Source of the DNA: Trichomonas vaginalis G3 | Taxonomy: Eukaryota; Parabasalia; Trichomonadida; Trichomonadidae | DNA length: 64,000 nt | Assembly: GCF_026262505.1 (NCBI RefSeq) | Contig: NC_067203.1 | Coordinates: 18,581,411 to 18,645,410 of the forward strand | Direction: 5' to 3' | In this document: piece by piece, positions 1-9,897 of the stretch | Position numbering within the stretch: the first letter of the stretch is position 1 | How the letters are laid out: every line of letters begins with the position of its first letter | Program-made: the position numbers and the translations under genes | The notes under the pieces: model-generated | The model's database searches: none | Seen by the model: only the letters and a program-made list of their open reading frames with translations | What the model was told of the DNA's origin: nothing

Positions 1-520
1 TTGTAATCTTTCATACGGAAATGTTTTGCAAATGTTATGATATAATTAATCACTTCATCACCTGCATTATGATGTTTTACGTATCTATATATGATACCTC
101 CAAACAGATATCCATATATAATGGTAAATGAACGAGGAATAAGACCATTGCGCCTGTCTACATCATGAATGAATCGCCTGATAATGCAATGTCCAATAAA
201 TGTAAGGTCTTCATCATTTAGTTTAACAAATTTGTTAAAATATAGAAAATCGTCAAGCGAAAACGAGTCAATGTCTTTAATTTCAAATGTACGTCCTAGT
301 GCGTTCTGGGTCCTTCCCATGTTGGACATTGAGTTCTGAGATATTGTATTAGCTTAAATTTTGGATCAAACTTGAAAAAATACCAATAGCGATGGCCGTC
401 GAAAAATTTCAGAGATATCGCCCATCTTGGAAGCTTATCAAGATACATATAATGTATTACGTAACTGATGAATGTCAAAAACAAGTTATAAATCGATGTA
501 CAAACGTCGATAAGCTTCAT
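1..520 (-). CDS. unrecognised host gene, 3' part outside window, apparently frameshifted
   Basis: Two overlapping minus-strand reading frames cover this stretch. One starts at an ATG at 520 and ends at 296. The other is open from an ATG at 329 to the window edge, giving at least 109 residues. The second reads as an amphipathic helical protein containing NDEDLTFIGHCIIRRFIHD and no domain I can name. The overlap in different frames suggests one gene with a frameshift, or two unrelated frames of which the 1-329 frame is the real gene. No initiator motif is visible before 520. Its function is unknown. Confidence 0.4.
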
Positions 521-840
521 GATTTTATAAATGTCAAAACCGAAACAAAAAATTTAAACTAAATTTTGCATGTTTATGAATTTTTCTTCAAACACAAGAA
601 TTTTTGTTTACAAAATCTTTTCACAAAAAATTGAATCGAATATGAGAAGAAGAGGGCAACGATAGAAAAATTTTGGAAAAAAAGTTCGAGGATCTTAAAC
701 GTATCATATTCCCTGAATGGTTTGGTATCTTCCGCCATGTGTTGTGCCAAACATATTGACACTTTCCAATGATTAATTTATGGTATGAGTCACAGAGTTA
801 GATTATAAAAAGAAAGTACATAATTTCAATTAGAAATCAA
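521..840. other. gene-poor intergenic DNA
   Basis: This is AT-rich sequence. The only open frame is a 62-codon minus-strand one at 574-762, with low-complexity Phe-rich coding potential, and I do not accept it as a gene. I see no repeat or RNA gene. Confidence 0.4.
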
Positions 841-3800
841 ATATGTCGGAAATCAAAAGTTCATGGGCAGAAACCTTTTTCTCGTCATAAAAGAGATAGA
901 TCACTAAAGATTTGGATACCTTAAAATTTGATATTTGGTGCTCGAAAACCGTCTTATGGGACTTCTTCAAAATGAACCAATCTATCACTAATGGCCAAAT
1001 TAGATGTTGTGGATGGTGTATTCTTTAATTCTAACTTAGGAAGAAGAGAATCAATACGAATGTTGGCAACAACATGTAAAAAATGTATTAAATATCTATA
1101 AATCAATAAAGTATACATGTATTGAATGTGATAACGATCACTTGTGGCAATAATTAAATATAATCATGGTTTATTCCATATCAACAAATTTTTCAGTTAA
1201 ATTTGTTGATAATATCAAGGGGACATATTAAATTCAAGATTAGAATGTCTATCTGGTGATTTTCATGATGGTATTATAATTAAATTAGGTTAAAATCAGA
1301 TTTTGACGAGTGACATATATGGACACTTGATTTATAGAAACAAAAGAATATCAGTTGCATGTGATTGGCATCCAATTCAGATAGTTATTGGTCATAAATT
1401 AGGGCACTTATATATATCAGGAATTACTAAAAAAGAAATATAACAATAACCGAAATTGATTTTAATAATCATGAATTTCCAACTAATTCATAGTTGTATA
1501 CTACAGGATATTCGACTCTCATTGTTACAGAAAACGAAATCTCTAAGGCTTATGACCTTTCCTCGTTGAATGAGATAAATTATTAAAAATATCTTAAAAA
1601 GATTTCAACAATATTTGACAAAAACGGCATTCCAGAGATCGATGAATCCTTTGCTATGACACAATTCCAGTTATACCGTCTACTTTCCATGTTTTCAGCG
1701 AAACCAGTTAAATTTGATTACCAAGACAGCCAGCACCTCTTCAAGAACTATGTCACACCATTATACAACATCAAAGACTTATCAAACAATTCATTTGTTG
1801 ATCTTTTGTGCATTGATGATGTTTTATCAGCTGCATCATCCAGTTTGACACTTTCATGCTCTGTTTGTCTTAAATCAAGGCGTTCTAAAGAGTTCAAATA
1901 CTCTGTTTTCATTCCACACCGCGAAAAAGACTCTCCATTTGTTTCATGGCTTCGTCGATCATGTTTTGATCGCCAAAGTCCTAAAACTAAATTTGAAATG
2001 AAATCCAGCTTCCCCGAGATCCACCAGACAATTGAGAACTGTGGCCAGAACTGCCCAGATGACAAAATCATCGAATTATTCGAAAAGATGTCTAAACATG
2101 TTAAAAACACAATTTCAACTATCAAACAACGACCAATTGGTAATCAGCGGTCAATTATTCCAGTTGTTATTTCTCTTCATGATGAGTTCATCAAGATCTT
2201 GAAAGTTTTCCGTCAGCGATTGATTCAAATGGAGAATATCTCATCTAACGACTTCGTTACAATCAAAGATGTCACAGAATACAACGCACGAATCGGAAAC
2301 AACCAACGCGTTTTCAAAGTTCCTGAACCAGATATCGAAGTTGTCGACAAAATCACATTCACTAAATGCATTGAAGAGATGACAGAAACATGTCATGAAA
2401 ATCTTACATCAGTATTGACTCTGTCACCATTTGATCTTTACAAGAACATCCAATAACAATCTAAGAATTCTATGAAGACAAAGACAACAGATGACAAAAT
2501 TCAAATGGATTGTGATGATTTCACTGATCCGAAATGTCACTTCACTTTTCAATCTACAAACGATCATAAGATCACAGACATCACAAATGAATATCGTATC
2601 AGTGAAATTGATAACGGTTTGTTTATTTCTAACAATTTTGTCACTTTTACGACTAAATGCAAAATTGTTGGAGTTTTCAAGATTGCCTGTGAATTACTTG
2701 TTTGTCTTAAAACGGACGATGTTTTAAGAGTTTATTTGTGTCCTTTATCAGATACATTTGTCGAAGAAAATGTTTTGATCAAGGAAATCCAACATGGTCA
2801 ACTTTGTCACTTTTTTGAGAATCAACTTTTAATTTATAGAGATAAAAAAGTCACAATTCTCAAAATTGACGATAACCCTTGATGTTAATAACACTAAAAT
2901 TATCGACAACATTCCAATTGAAGTCAAATTCATTGGTTCTACTAATGACACATTCTATTTATGTTCTGATAATTCATTTGTTACTATTTATGACTCAGAA
3001 ATTTCAGCTGTTAAAGAAATCGAAGGAAAAATCATCAATGTCACATCATCTTCATCTAATTGCTTTGCCATCAGAGATAACCAGACCGCTTTTTCATTGT
3101 TAGATGATGATTTCATCAGCGGTGTCCGTTCAAAAGCAGTTTTTACATCAATCAACTTAAGTGGCATTTTGTCATTTGACGATAATGACAAACCGTTTTT
3201 CACACAAACAACAGAAAACGTCACCAAAATTAAATTTGTCAAAAAATGAGAGAAAACCATTCCTAAAGAAACATGTCTTTTCAAGATCAATAAAACCGAT
3301 AAAATTACACCACAAATGGTCTCACATCTTTTGTCTTCTTTTGTTCCTTCATTGGTTATGACATTAGATAACAATCGTTTTGCTACATTTGCCACAAATT
3401 CACTTAAAATTAAGAGTCTTTGTGTCAAAAGGAACAATTTCGAAGGTCAAGTTAAAAACTACTTCAACAAGTGTCTTAAAACAGTTAGTTTGCATTCAAC
3501 AGAAGAAACAGTTTTAAGTGTTGACAGATTTTGTTCATTAGTTTGTTTTATTGGTGTTAATTCAGCATTTTCTGCAGTTGATTCTATTTTAGGCCATCGA
3601 TTTTCTCATTCAAGTTTTGATGGCGTTTTTGTGTCAACAAAATTCACAAATGATCGAATTTTTATTCCATTAGTATTTGAGAACAAGAAGATTCAAAAGA
3701 AAGATATTCAGAATGAGATTGATTTTTTAGTTTCTAAGCAGGTTCCCGTTGTTTTAGTTTGTGGTTGCATCAATGACTGTTTCGAATACGAAGGAATTGA

Positions 3801-4047
3801 TAAACTTAACATTCTTTCATTCATTTGCCCAGTCAAAGAATCAAAGAAGATTTTGAGAGAATTTGTTTGTAAAGAAATCAATTGTTTTGAAGAATGTGAT
3901 GAACAAATCAGTGAAGTTCTTGAAACCGTTGAAAATGTCAAAGGAACAGATGCTATTAAATCAGCGAAAGAAGTTTTGTCTTTGATTGGAACTAAAAAAG
4001 CTTTCAACAACTCAGAAATTTCTTCTATTTTGAAATTTATCAACTAA
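841..4047 (+). pseudogene. decayed host gene, unrecognised, possibly with WD40-like N-terminus
   Basis: Four plus-strand open stretches follow one another in changing frames: 1656-2456, 2472-2882, 2866-3249 and 3316-4047. A more decayed stretch begins around the ATG at 843. Codon use is consistent across the pieces and each starts close to where the last stops, so one gene of roughly 1000 codons with several frameshifts and stops is the simplest reading. The decayed part contains RISVACDWHPIQIVIGHKLG (about 1342-1401), which recalls a WD40 blade. The later parts match nothing I recognise. The last piece, ending in SSILKFIN, is the best preserved. Whether these are real mutations or sequence errors cannot be decided here. 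Confidence 0.5.
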
Positions 4048-4475
4048 TAAACATTTTTAACTTTTTATTGTAAATTTCTCTTGAAAACAGTGAATTTGAC
4101 AAATTTTGGTCTGAAAGTTTGCATGGAACTATTAATACCATTATATATATATATATAAAATATATTTATTTTGTCCTCGATTGATCATTAAGCAGAAGAT
4201 TCCAAAAAAAAAGATGATGTATGTGTGATCTTCAAAATCAATGTTATATTTAGCATATAAATTTACAATGCTTTTATCAATAAGTTAAAATTTTGTAAAT
4301 TTTTTTGTCCTTAAATCTTATTCACGAAATAATATCAAATGAACATTTCAATAAAAAGTGAGAGAATTTTTTTTTGTGAAATTCCTATTTCGTTGATGAT
4401 GTTGATTTCTATTTTAGTATCAAATTTCTATCATAAACAAAGACGTAAGAAAAAGGCATACCTGAGTAATTCATT
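4048..4475. promoter_or_regulatory. intergenic region with TCATT initiator before the BspA-like gene
   Basis: The region is AT-rich and includes a short (TA)n run at about 4143-4157. TCATT at 4471-4475 fits the trichomonad initiator TCA(C/T)(A/T) and abuts the first ATG at 4476. A second in-frame ATG at 4482 would give a more usual leader of about 9 bases. Nothing else is seen. Confidence 0.5.
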
Positions 4476-6683
4476 ATGATTATGTTTTTAGTACTTTTTT
4501 ACAAAGATATTGACAAAAGTTGTTATTCAAGTGACGGAAAAATCCTTACAAAAGTTAACGATACATCACCTAATCTCAGAATATCATCCGCATGTGAGAT
4601 CATCCAAGATAAATGCTTTTACCAACTCAAAACTTTAACTTCCTTTTCATTTCAAGAAAATCCTAACTTAACAACAATTGGATTTCAAAGTTTTGAAAGC
4701 TGTTCAAAACTTGCCACTATAAATCTCTTATTCTGCACTAAACTTACACAAATATCTAATTATGCATTTAATGGCTGCTTTCTAGTCACCCAGATACTTT
4801 TACCAGAAGGACTCCTTGAAATAAGAGACTATGCATTTTTTTGTAATGTTCAACTGACCAGTATTATCATTCCAGCTTCTGTTAAAATAATAGGTAAATG
4901 TGCATTTAATTGGTGTTATGATCTACAAAAAGTTACTTTTAAGGAAGGATCAAATTTAACTTCATTAGAATGGAATGCATTTACTGATACTGCAATTATT
5001 TCGTTTCAAATTCCAGAAAAAGTTTCTAAAGTTGATGGAATAGCATTTTCAGATAAAAAAATAATAAAATTTACAGTTCATCCTAATAATAACTACTTAA
5101 TAGTTAAAGACTATGCCATTTATTCAAAAAATGAAAGTATTTTGTTTTTTATTTGTAACAAACCAGGATATGAAATTCCAAATTCAGTAACAACTATTGG
5201 AGCGCATTGCTTTTATGAATCATCTATCAAAACAATTACAATCCCAGCAAATGTGAAAAGGATTGAAAATGCTGCTTTCTATGATTGCACTAGTTTGATA
5301 AATGTTACTTTTTTAGGTCCATTAGATTACATTGGCGATGATGTATTTGGTTCATCTTATAACCTTAAACTAATTATATTCCCTAATTCACCAATGAGTG
5401 TTACAGGTTCTAATTTTGTTTCAACACCTATGTACTCGGTCAAATTGTTATTCACTTACAAAACTCTTTTTAATTCTGATTCATTTGTAATCCTATTCTC
5501 CCGTGATTCAATTCAAAGGAATACAAAAGTTTCAATTTCATATCTTAATGAACCAGATCTTATTATTACACCAAGTTGTTTGATTATGGATTCTTGGCAA
5601 ACCATGATTTATGAATATTGGGCATATAATTCATATCGTATTACAATTCCTAAATCTGTTACAAAAATCAAAGTAAAAGCATTTGAAAATTCTACAATTA
5701 CAAATATTTATTTCACAGAAGATTCTCAAATCGCTTATATAGAAAATGATGCATTTAGAAATTGTTCAAAAATAAGATCATTTAATTATTCGTTTCCACA
5801 TTTACGAACTTTAGGAATGTCATCATTTAAAGATTGCATTAATTTAGAATCTGTTACATTTTCATCACCAAATTTGAATGTTATGAGTAACGCATTTGAG
5901 AATTGCATTAGATTAAAGAAAGTTATTAATATTACAAATATTCCAGATAATTGTTTTTGTGGATGTACTAATTTAGAAGAAGTTATAATTCGAGAAGGAT
6001 CAAAATCGATTGGAATTAAATCATTTGAGAGTTGTTCTTCATTAAAAAGTATTAATATTCCACGATCTATTCAATATATTTTAGACTATTCATTTCTTTA
6101 TTGTGAGAAACTAAAATCAATTATATTCAATGAAACAAATTTACTTGATACTTTTTCAATTAATTCTATTTCAGAATGCAAATCTCTTACAAATATCAGT
6201 AATTTTTCATCAGATAAATACAGATGTATTGATAATACTTTATACTACAAAAACAATACTAAATGGGAACTTATTTTTCATTTGAGTGAATCAAAAGACA
6301 AAGAACTCAACATTAACTGCAGTGTTATCTGTAGTTATTCATTCAATTCGAGTAACAACATTGAGAAAATCAATATTGAATCAGATAGTGTTTCTGTTAT
6401 TGAAGATCATTCATTCAACAAATGTCTTAATCTCAAATACATCAATTTCCCACTTTCAGTTTCAGATGTTGAGATTGATGCATTCCATGAGTGCAAATCC
6501 ATTCGATGTCCTCTTATTATTGAGAACACATCCACTGAATATATTCAAATGATTGTTTCTTCAGGAATTCCTAAAACTCTTATGGTATCATGTCACATTC
6601 ATCATGTTTCCAAAAATCTTTTAAGTCTCAAATCTTTACGTTATCCTTCTACACATCTTTTCTGGGAATATCTTACTAAATAA
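4476..6683 (+). CDS. BspA-like leucine-rich-repeat protein
   Basis: The product has 735 residues made almost wholly of the about 23-residue repeats of the LRR_5/BspA family. Recurring patterns are I-x-x-x-A-F-x-x-C and L-x-x-I-x-I-P-x-S-V, for example IIIPASVKIIGKCAFNWC near residue 130 and TITIPANVKRIENAAFYDC near 256. BspA-like proteins form one of the largest trichomonad families; some are surface-exposed and thought to bind host cells or matrix. The first residues (MIMFLVLFY) are weakly hydrophobic and too short for a confident signal peptide, and there is no C-terminal membrane anchor, so its location is uncertain. The frame is intact and the start is supported by the TCATT at 4471. Confidence 0.9.
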   Translation: MIMFLVLFYKDIDKSCYSSDGKILTKVNDTSPNLRISSACEIIQDKCFYQLKTLTSFSFQENPNLTTIGFQSFESCSKLATINLLFCTKLTQISNYAFNGCFLVTQILLPEGLLEIRDYAFFCNVQLTSIIIPASVKIIGKCAFNWCYDLQKVTFKEGSNLTSLEWNAFTDTAIISFQIPEKVSKVDGIAFSDKKIIKFTVHPNNNYLIVKDYAIYSKNESILFFICNKPGYEIPNSVTTIGAHCFYESSIKTITIPANVKRIENAAFYDCTSLINVTFLGPLDYIGDDVFGSSYNLKLIIFPNSPMSVTGSNFVSTPMYSVKLLFTYKTLFNSDSFVILFSRDSIQRNTKVSISYLNEPDLIITPSCLIMDSWQTMIYEYWAYNSYRITIPKSVTKIKVKAFENSTITNIYFTEDSQIAYIENDAFRNCSKIRSFNYSFPHLRTLGMSSFKDCINLESVTFSSPNLNVMSNAFENCIRLKKVINITNIPDNCFCGCTNLEEVIIREGSKSIGIKSFESCSSLKSINIPRSIQYILDYSFLYCEKLKSIIFNETNLLDTFSINSISECKSLTNISNFSSDKYRCIDNTLYYKNNTKWELIFHLSESKDKELNINCSVICSYSFNSSNNIEKINIESDSVSVIEDHSFNKCLNLKYINFPLSVSDVEIDAFHECKSIRCPLIIENTSTEYIQMIVSSGIPKTLMVSCHIHHVSKNLLSLKSLRYPSTHLFWEYLTK

Positions 6684-7222
6684 AACTATTTTTATTTTAT
6701 TCAAATGAACAACATCTTGTTTTCTAACATAATCCTCTGGATATCCATATTTTGAAGTCGTGAGAAAAGAAATCACAAAAAGTTTGAGACACGAATCTTA
6801 TATAGTGAGAACTTGAAAAAGCTATTGATTTCATTCCATTTTTAAGCTGCGACTGATATGATCTCGGATAATTATCTTCCCAGATGTCTAACATTTTTTT
6901 AACTATGAGATCTAAAGGTATTAATGGTATTTTCTCACAGTTTAGGAATTGTAAATTATCCACATGAGAGATGCTATGTTTAAACTTTTTTATGTTAATT
7001 ATGCATTCTTAATGTTTTTATGTCTAATTTTCAATGAAATTTGTGAAAAATATTGAATTGAATTCGGGTAGCTGTAACTGTATCCTTAATTAGAATGTCC
7101 TGTAAGATTTTTCCCCATGAAAAACTATATTTTATATCAGAGAAAATATGAAGTTTGAGAATAGCAATATTTATATGTTTATTATATATATCTAACAATA
7201 AAAGTAAATAACATTCATTGAA
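6684..7222 (-). other. intergenic; possible 79-codon remnant on minus strand
   Basis: This gap lies between two genes whose 3' ends face each other. It contains a 79-codon minus-strand frame at 6724-6963 beginning MDNLQFLNCEKIPLIPLDL. It has no recognisable domain and no initiator motif in front, so it may be a remnant of a larger gene. The rest is AT-rich with nothing I can name. Confidence 0.3.
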
Positions 7223-8224
7223 CTAAACAATTGCGTTATAAACTTGTTTGTTTAGCTCTTTAATTCTTGCTAATTCAGTCTCTAAATCAGTTTTTTCTTG
7301 TCGAAGTTTATCCAAATCAAATTCTGAAATCTCTGGAGTTAATAATTGATTATTCGCTGAATCTGCTTTTTCTAGAGATCTCTCTGCCTTGTATATGTTT
7401 TGTAGAACTGTAGATACTTGTTTTGTGCAGTTTTTGATAAGTTTTTTCTTGATTTCATTCATATGTTTAATATTATTTTCTAAATGACTAATTTCTTGTT
7501 GTGCATACTTCTTTTCTCTATCGATAAGTTTTTCTATTGACTTTTTATGTTCTTCCATGCATTTATCTCGCTTGTTTATTTCGTTTTTAAGGCGATTCAT
7601 TGTAATTTCGTGTTGTCGTTGTGAATTTAGGCTATTTTGTTCTAAACCACGTAGCACTTCATTTCTATTATCTCTCGTACGTGCAATTGCATCTTGAAGG
7701 TTTTCGATTTCGACTAATAAAAAATCATGTTGATTTTTGTAATTTTTATCGTTAGTTTTGATTGTATTCGACTGTCTGAGTGTTGTCATATGCGTTTTAT
7801 GCATTTCTTGTTGTTGGCCTATTAATGAATTTAGTTTATTGAATTCTTCAACTTCTTTTTCTAAATAAACATATGGTATGTCTTGAACAGATCGAAGTTC
7901 TGCTTCCATCGCTTCTATTTCTTGAGAGTGATCTCTCTGCATTTGCTCTATTTCGGCATTTTGATTTTCAATTTGTTGCGAAAGCTGATCTTGAAGTTGA
8001 TATCTTGTTTCTTCGACTTCATTCTTAAGATCTGTTATTTTGGCGATATGATCAATGTGAATTTCGTTAATATGAGTTTTTAATGAAGAATAAATTTTCA
8101 TTAATTCATCAATTTGTGTTTTGGTATCTTCTATTTCTTCATCCATATCAAATACTTCTTCATCAGCATGATAAAGATCTTCTAATAAAGAGTCACTCTC
8201 TTCTTCCAGAAATTCTTCAGTCAT
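7223..8224 (-). CDS. coiled-coil protein
   Basis: The product has 333 residues from the ATG at 8224. I prefer this start to an upstream in-frame ATG at 8281 because a TCATT initiator lies 10 bases before it (8233-8237, minus strand). The N-terminus is very acidic (TEEFLEEESDSLLEDLY). From about residue 30 to the end it is nearly continuous heptad-like sequence rich in E, Q, K, I and L, broken by HITTLRQSNT-like polar stretches. It has no membrane segment. Such proteins are abundant in the trichomonad cytoskeleton, but nothing here assigns a specific structure. Confidence 0.8.
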   Translation of the reverse strand: MTEEFLEEESDSLLEDLYHADEEVFDMDEEIEDTKTQIDELMKIYSSLKTHINEIHIDHIAKITDLKNEVEETRYQLQDQLSQQIENQNAEIEQMQRDHSQEIEAMEAELRSVQDIPYVYLEKEVEEFNKLNSLIGQQQEMHKTHMTTLRQSNTIKTNDKNYKNQHDFLLVEIENLQDAIARTRDNRNEVLRGLEQNSLNSQRQHEITMNRLKNEINKRDKCMEEHKKSIEKLIDREKKYAQQEISHLENNIKHMNEIKKKLIKNCTKQVSTVLQNIYKAERSLEKADSANNQLLTPEISEFDLDKLRQEKTDLETELARIKELNKQVYNAIV

Positions 8225-8232
8225 TGTTACAA

Positions 8233-8237
8233 AATGA
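8233..8237 (-). promoter_or_regulatory. trichomonad initiator (TCATT)
   Basis: On the minus strand the sequence reads TCATTTTGTAACA then ATG. TCATT matches the initiator consensus TCA(C/T)(A/T), with the A giving a leader of about 10 bases. It decides the start of the coiled-coil gene at 8224. Confidence 0.65.
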
Positions 8238-8274
8238 AATTCAATACTATAAAATTTGTGAAAGTTATCTTGAC

Positions 8275-8560
8275 TTGGCACCCTGCATATGTGTACTCAG
8301 ATTGGAAAAAGCTTTCACTTTTGTTCCGCGATGTTACATTGCGAATAAAGTTTCCGGTCTGAGTGCACATTTGCTTCAGGGCTCCTGAATCTGCATCAGC
8401 AGAGGCCATTTCCACTCTGGCCTCTGCTGATCAGAAGATCAGCGGAGTCCTTCTCTGATGCAGAGACGTTTCTTTTTCAATCACTTCCACTGATCGAAGA
8501 TTAATCAGTAGAAGTGGTTGGAAAAGATGCCTCTGTATAATTACTTGTAGAGGGTCTGGA
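8275..8560. repeat. GC-richer hairpin cluster
   Basis: The patch is clearly richer in G+C than its surroundings and is full of inverted repeats. The best is a perfect 13-bp stem, ATCAGCAGAGGCC (8395-8407) with its complement at 8419-8431, around an 11-base loop. An outer 10-bp stem pairs TCTGCATCAG (8390-8399) with CTGATGCAGA (8455-8464). A third stem pairs CACTTC-ACTGAT (8482-8494) with ATCAGT-GAAGTG (about 8504-8516). It could be a structured RNA or the remains of a foldback transposon. Confidence 0.55.
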
Positions 8561-8574
8561 AAAACCCCTTGGCA

Positions 8575-8886
8575 CTGGAAAAAACAGTTGGCACGCAGTT
8601 TTATGGGAAATTAATAATATAAATATGATGTATATATAATATATATGTAGAATATATCAAGAGATTATTTGAAAGCTTTTCGCTTACGTTTAAAAATAGA
8701 TTTTTTTGTTGTAAAAAATCTGACAAAAAATTTTCGTATTTCCAGCTGAGTATCATTTTTATGGAATCTAAAATTAAATATATAATATGAATACCATAAC
8801 TATATGAATACATAACTTTTTTGCCCTAATTCTGGCTCTTTTGTGCTTACCAACTGCTTTTTCTTGCCGCCAACCGTTTTTTCTGG
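8575..8886. mobile_element. possible MITE-like remnant
   Basis: An 18-base inverted repeat with 15 matches bounds about 310 bp: CTGGAAAAAACAGTTGGC at 8575-8592 and GCCAACCGTTTTTTCTGG at 8869-8886. A degenerate second copy of the right repeat lies at about 8850-8868. The interior is AT-rich and non-coding. No target duplication is convincing. It may belong with the hairpin cluster immediately to its left. Confidence 0.3.
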
Positions 8887-8960
8887 ACACTCTAAGTGTT
8901 TACTCTAAACAATTAGATTGAAATTTACAATTTTTAGAAAAGTTTACGTAAACAAATCAT

Positions 8961-9380
8961 ATGACTATTTTGTTACCGGGTGATACCCTTCCTTTAAACT
9001 CAAAGCGTGATGATTGCTCCAAATTTACCACTCTTTGGGGAAAAATGGATAACGACGAATTTATTCCCATTCGCGGAGCAATTATTCCAAAGATTGACGA
9101 TATTGTTATTGCTCGTGTTATCAGAGCTAAAAGAAAAGAATTACACTTAGTTTTACTCTCATGTAACGACGAGCCTTTACAATCTCCATTATTGGCTGAG
9201 CTAAGATCAGTTGATATTCAAGAGCATGATGTAGATAACGTTATCGCATCTGATTTTGCTAAGCCTGGAGATTTGGTTAAAGCCCAAGTTGTTGCTCTTG
9301 GTAGATCAGGCTTCTTAGCTCAACTTTCTACAGCAAAAGATGGACTCGGAGTTGTTAAAATTGAGGAAGTTCAGGAATAA
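8961..9380 (+). CDS. CSL4: exosome complex component CSL4
   Basis: The product has 139 residues. It opens with the family's N-terminal motif (LLPGDTLPL, residues 4-12) and continues with an S1-type central region (KIDDIVIARVIRAKRKELHL). It ends with FAKPGDLVKAQVVALG and STAKDGLGVV, the counterparts of the conserved PGDIV-A-V-SLG and STAENELGVV of animal CSL4. CSL4 is a cap subunit of the RNA exosome, which processes and degrades RNA in nucleus and cytoplasm. This copy stops before the C-terminal zinc-ribbon region that longer family members have, and no continuation lies downstream. A TCATA initiator at 8957 would leave a leader of only two bases. Confidence 0.85.
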   Translation: MTILLPGDTLPLNSKRDDCSKFTTLWGKMDNDEFIPIRGAIIPKIDDIVIARVIRAKRKELHLVLLSCNDEPLQSPLLAELRSVDIQEHDVDNVIASDFAKPGDLVKAQVVALGRSGFLAQLSTAKDGLGVVKIEEVQE

Positions 9381-9897
9381 GTACAAAATTATCTAGAAGA
9401 CTTCACCTCTCCTTTTCGAGAATTATACTTCTCGATATTAATTATTAATTTTCTTATACCTTGTTTTTTTAAAGAAATAGATGAATAAACTTGTTTCATA
9501 TTTAAAATCTTTTTCTATTTATGACAATAACTATAAATATAAATATTTTATGCTCTAATCAATGAGTTTTAAAGTTGAGGGCTTTGTATTTGCAAGAATA
9601 ACATATTTTCTTGAAATCATTAAATTAGAGTATGCTATGAATGGTTTTGATGGATATGTATTTAAAATTTGGTAAAAAAATTTGAAAATGCAGGAATAAG
9701 ATGAAATAAACGATATGATTTAAGGTGTAATAGATAATATGCATTTTTATGCTGTCAATGTCTCGTATAATGAGACAATCCTCCGCATTCATAACTTGAA
9801 GACTATGTCATTCAGGTGCAAGATATTCTAAAATAAAAAGGAAATATGTTGACAATTTTTTTAAACACGTAATATTTAATATAAATAAAATCAGAAT
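9381..9897. other. convergent intergenic region
   Basis: AT-rich sequence between the 3' ends of CSL4 and the large helical-repeat gene. There is no open frame of note, no strong hairpin and no RNA gene that I can see. Confidence 0.5.

Noticed and set aside
574-762. 62-codon minus-strand frame, Phe-rich
   Set aside because: Low-complexity, no domain, no initiator; composition is what AT-rich non-coding DNA gives.
1179-1210. TCAACAAATTT foldback with an 11-bp stem
   Set aside because: AT-rich, single copy and inside the decayed gene; no support for a functional structure.
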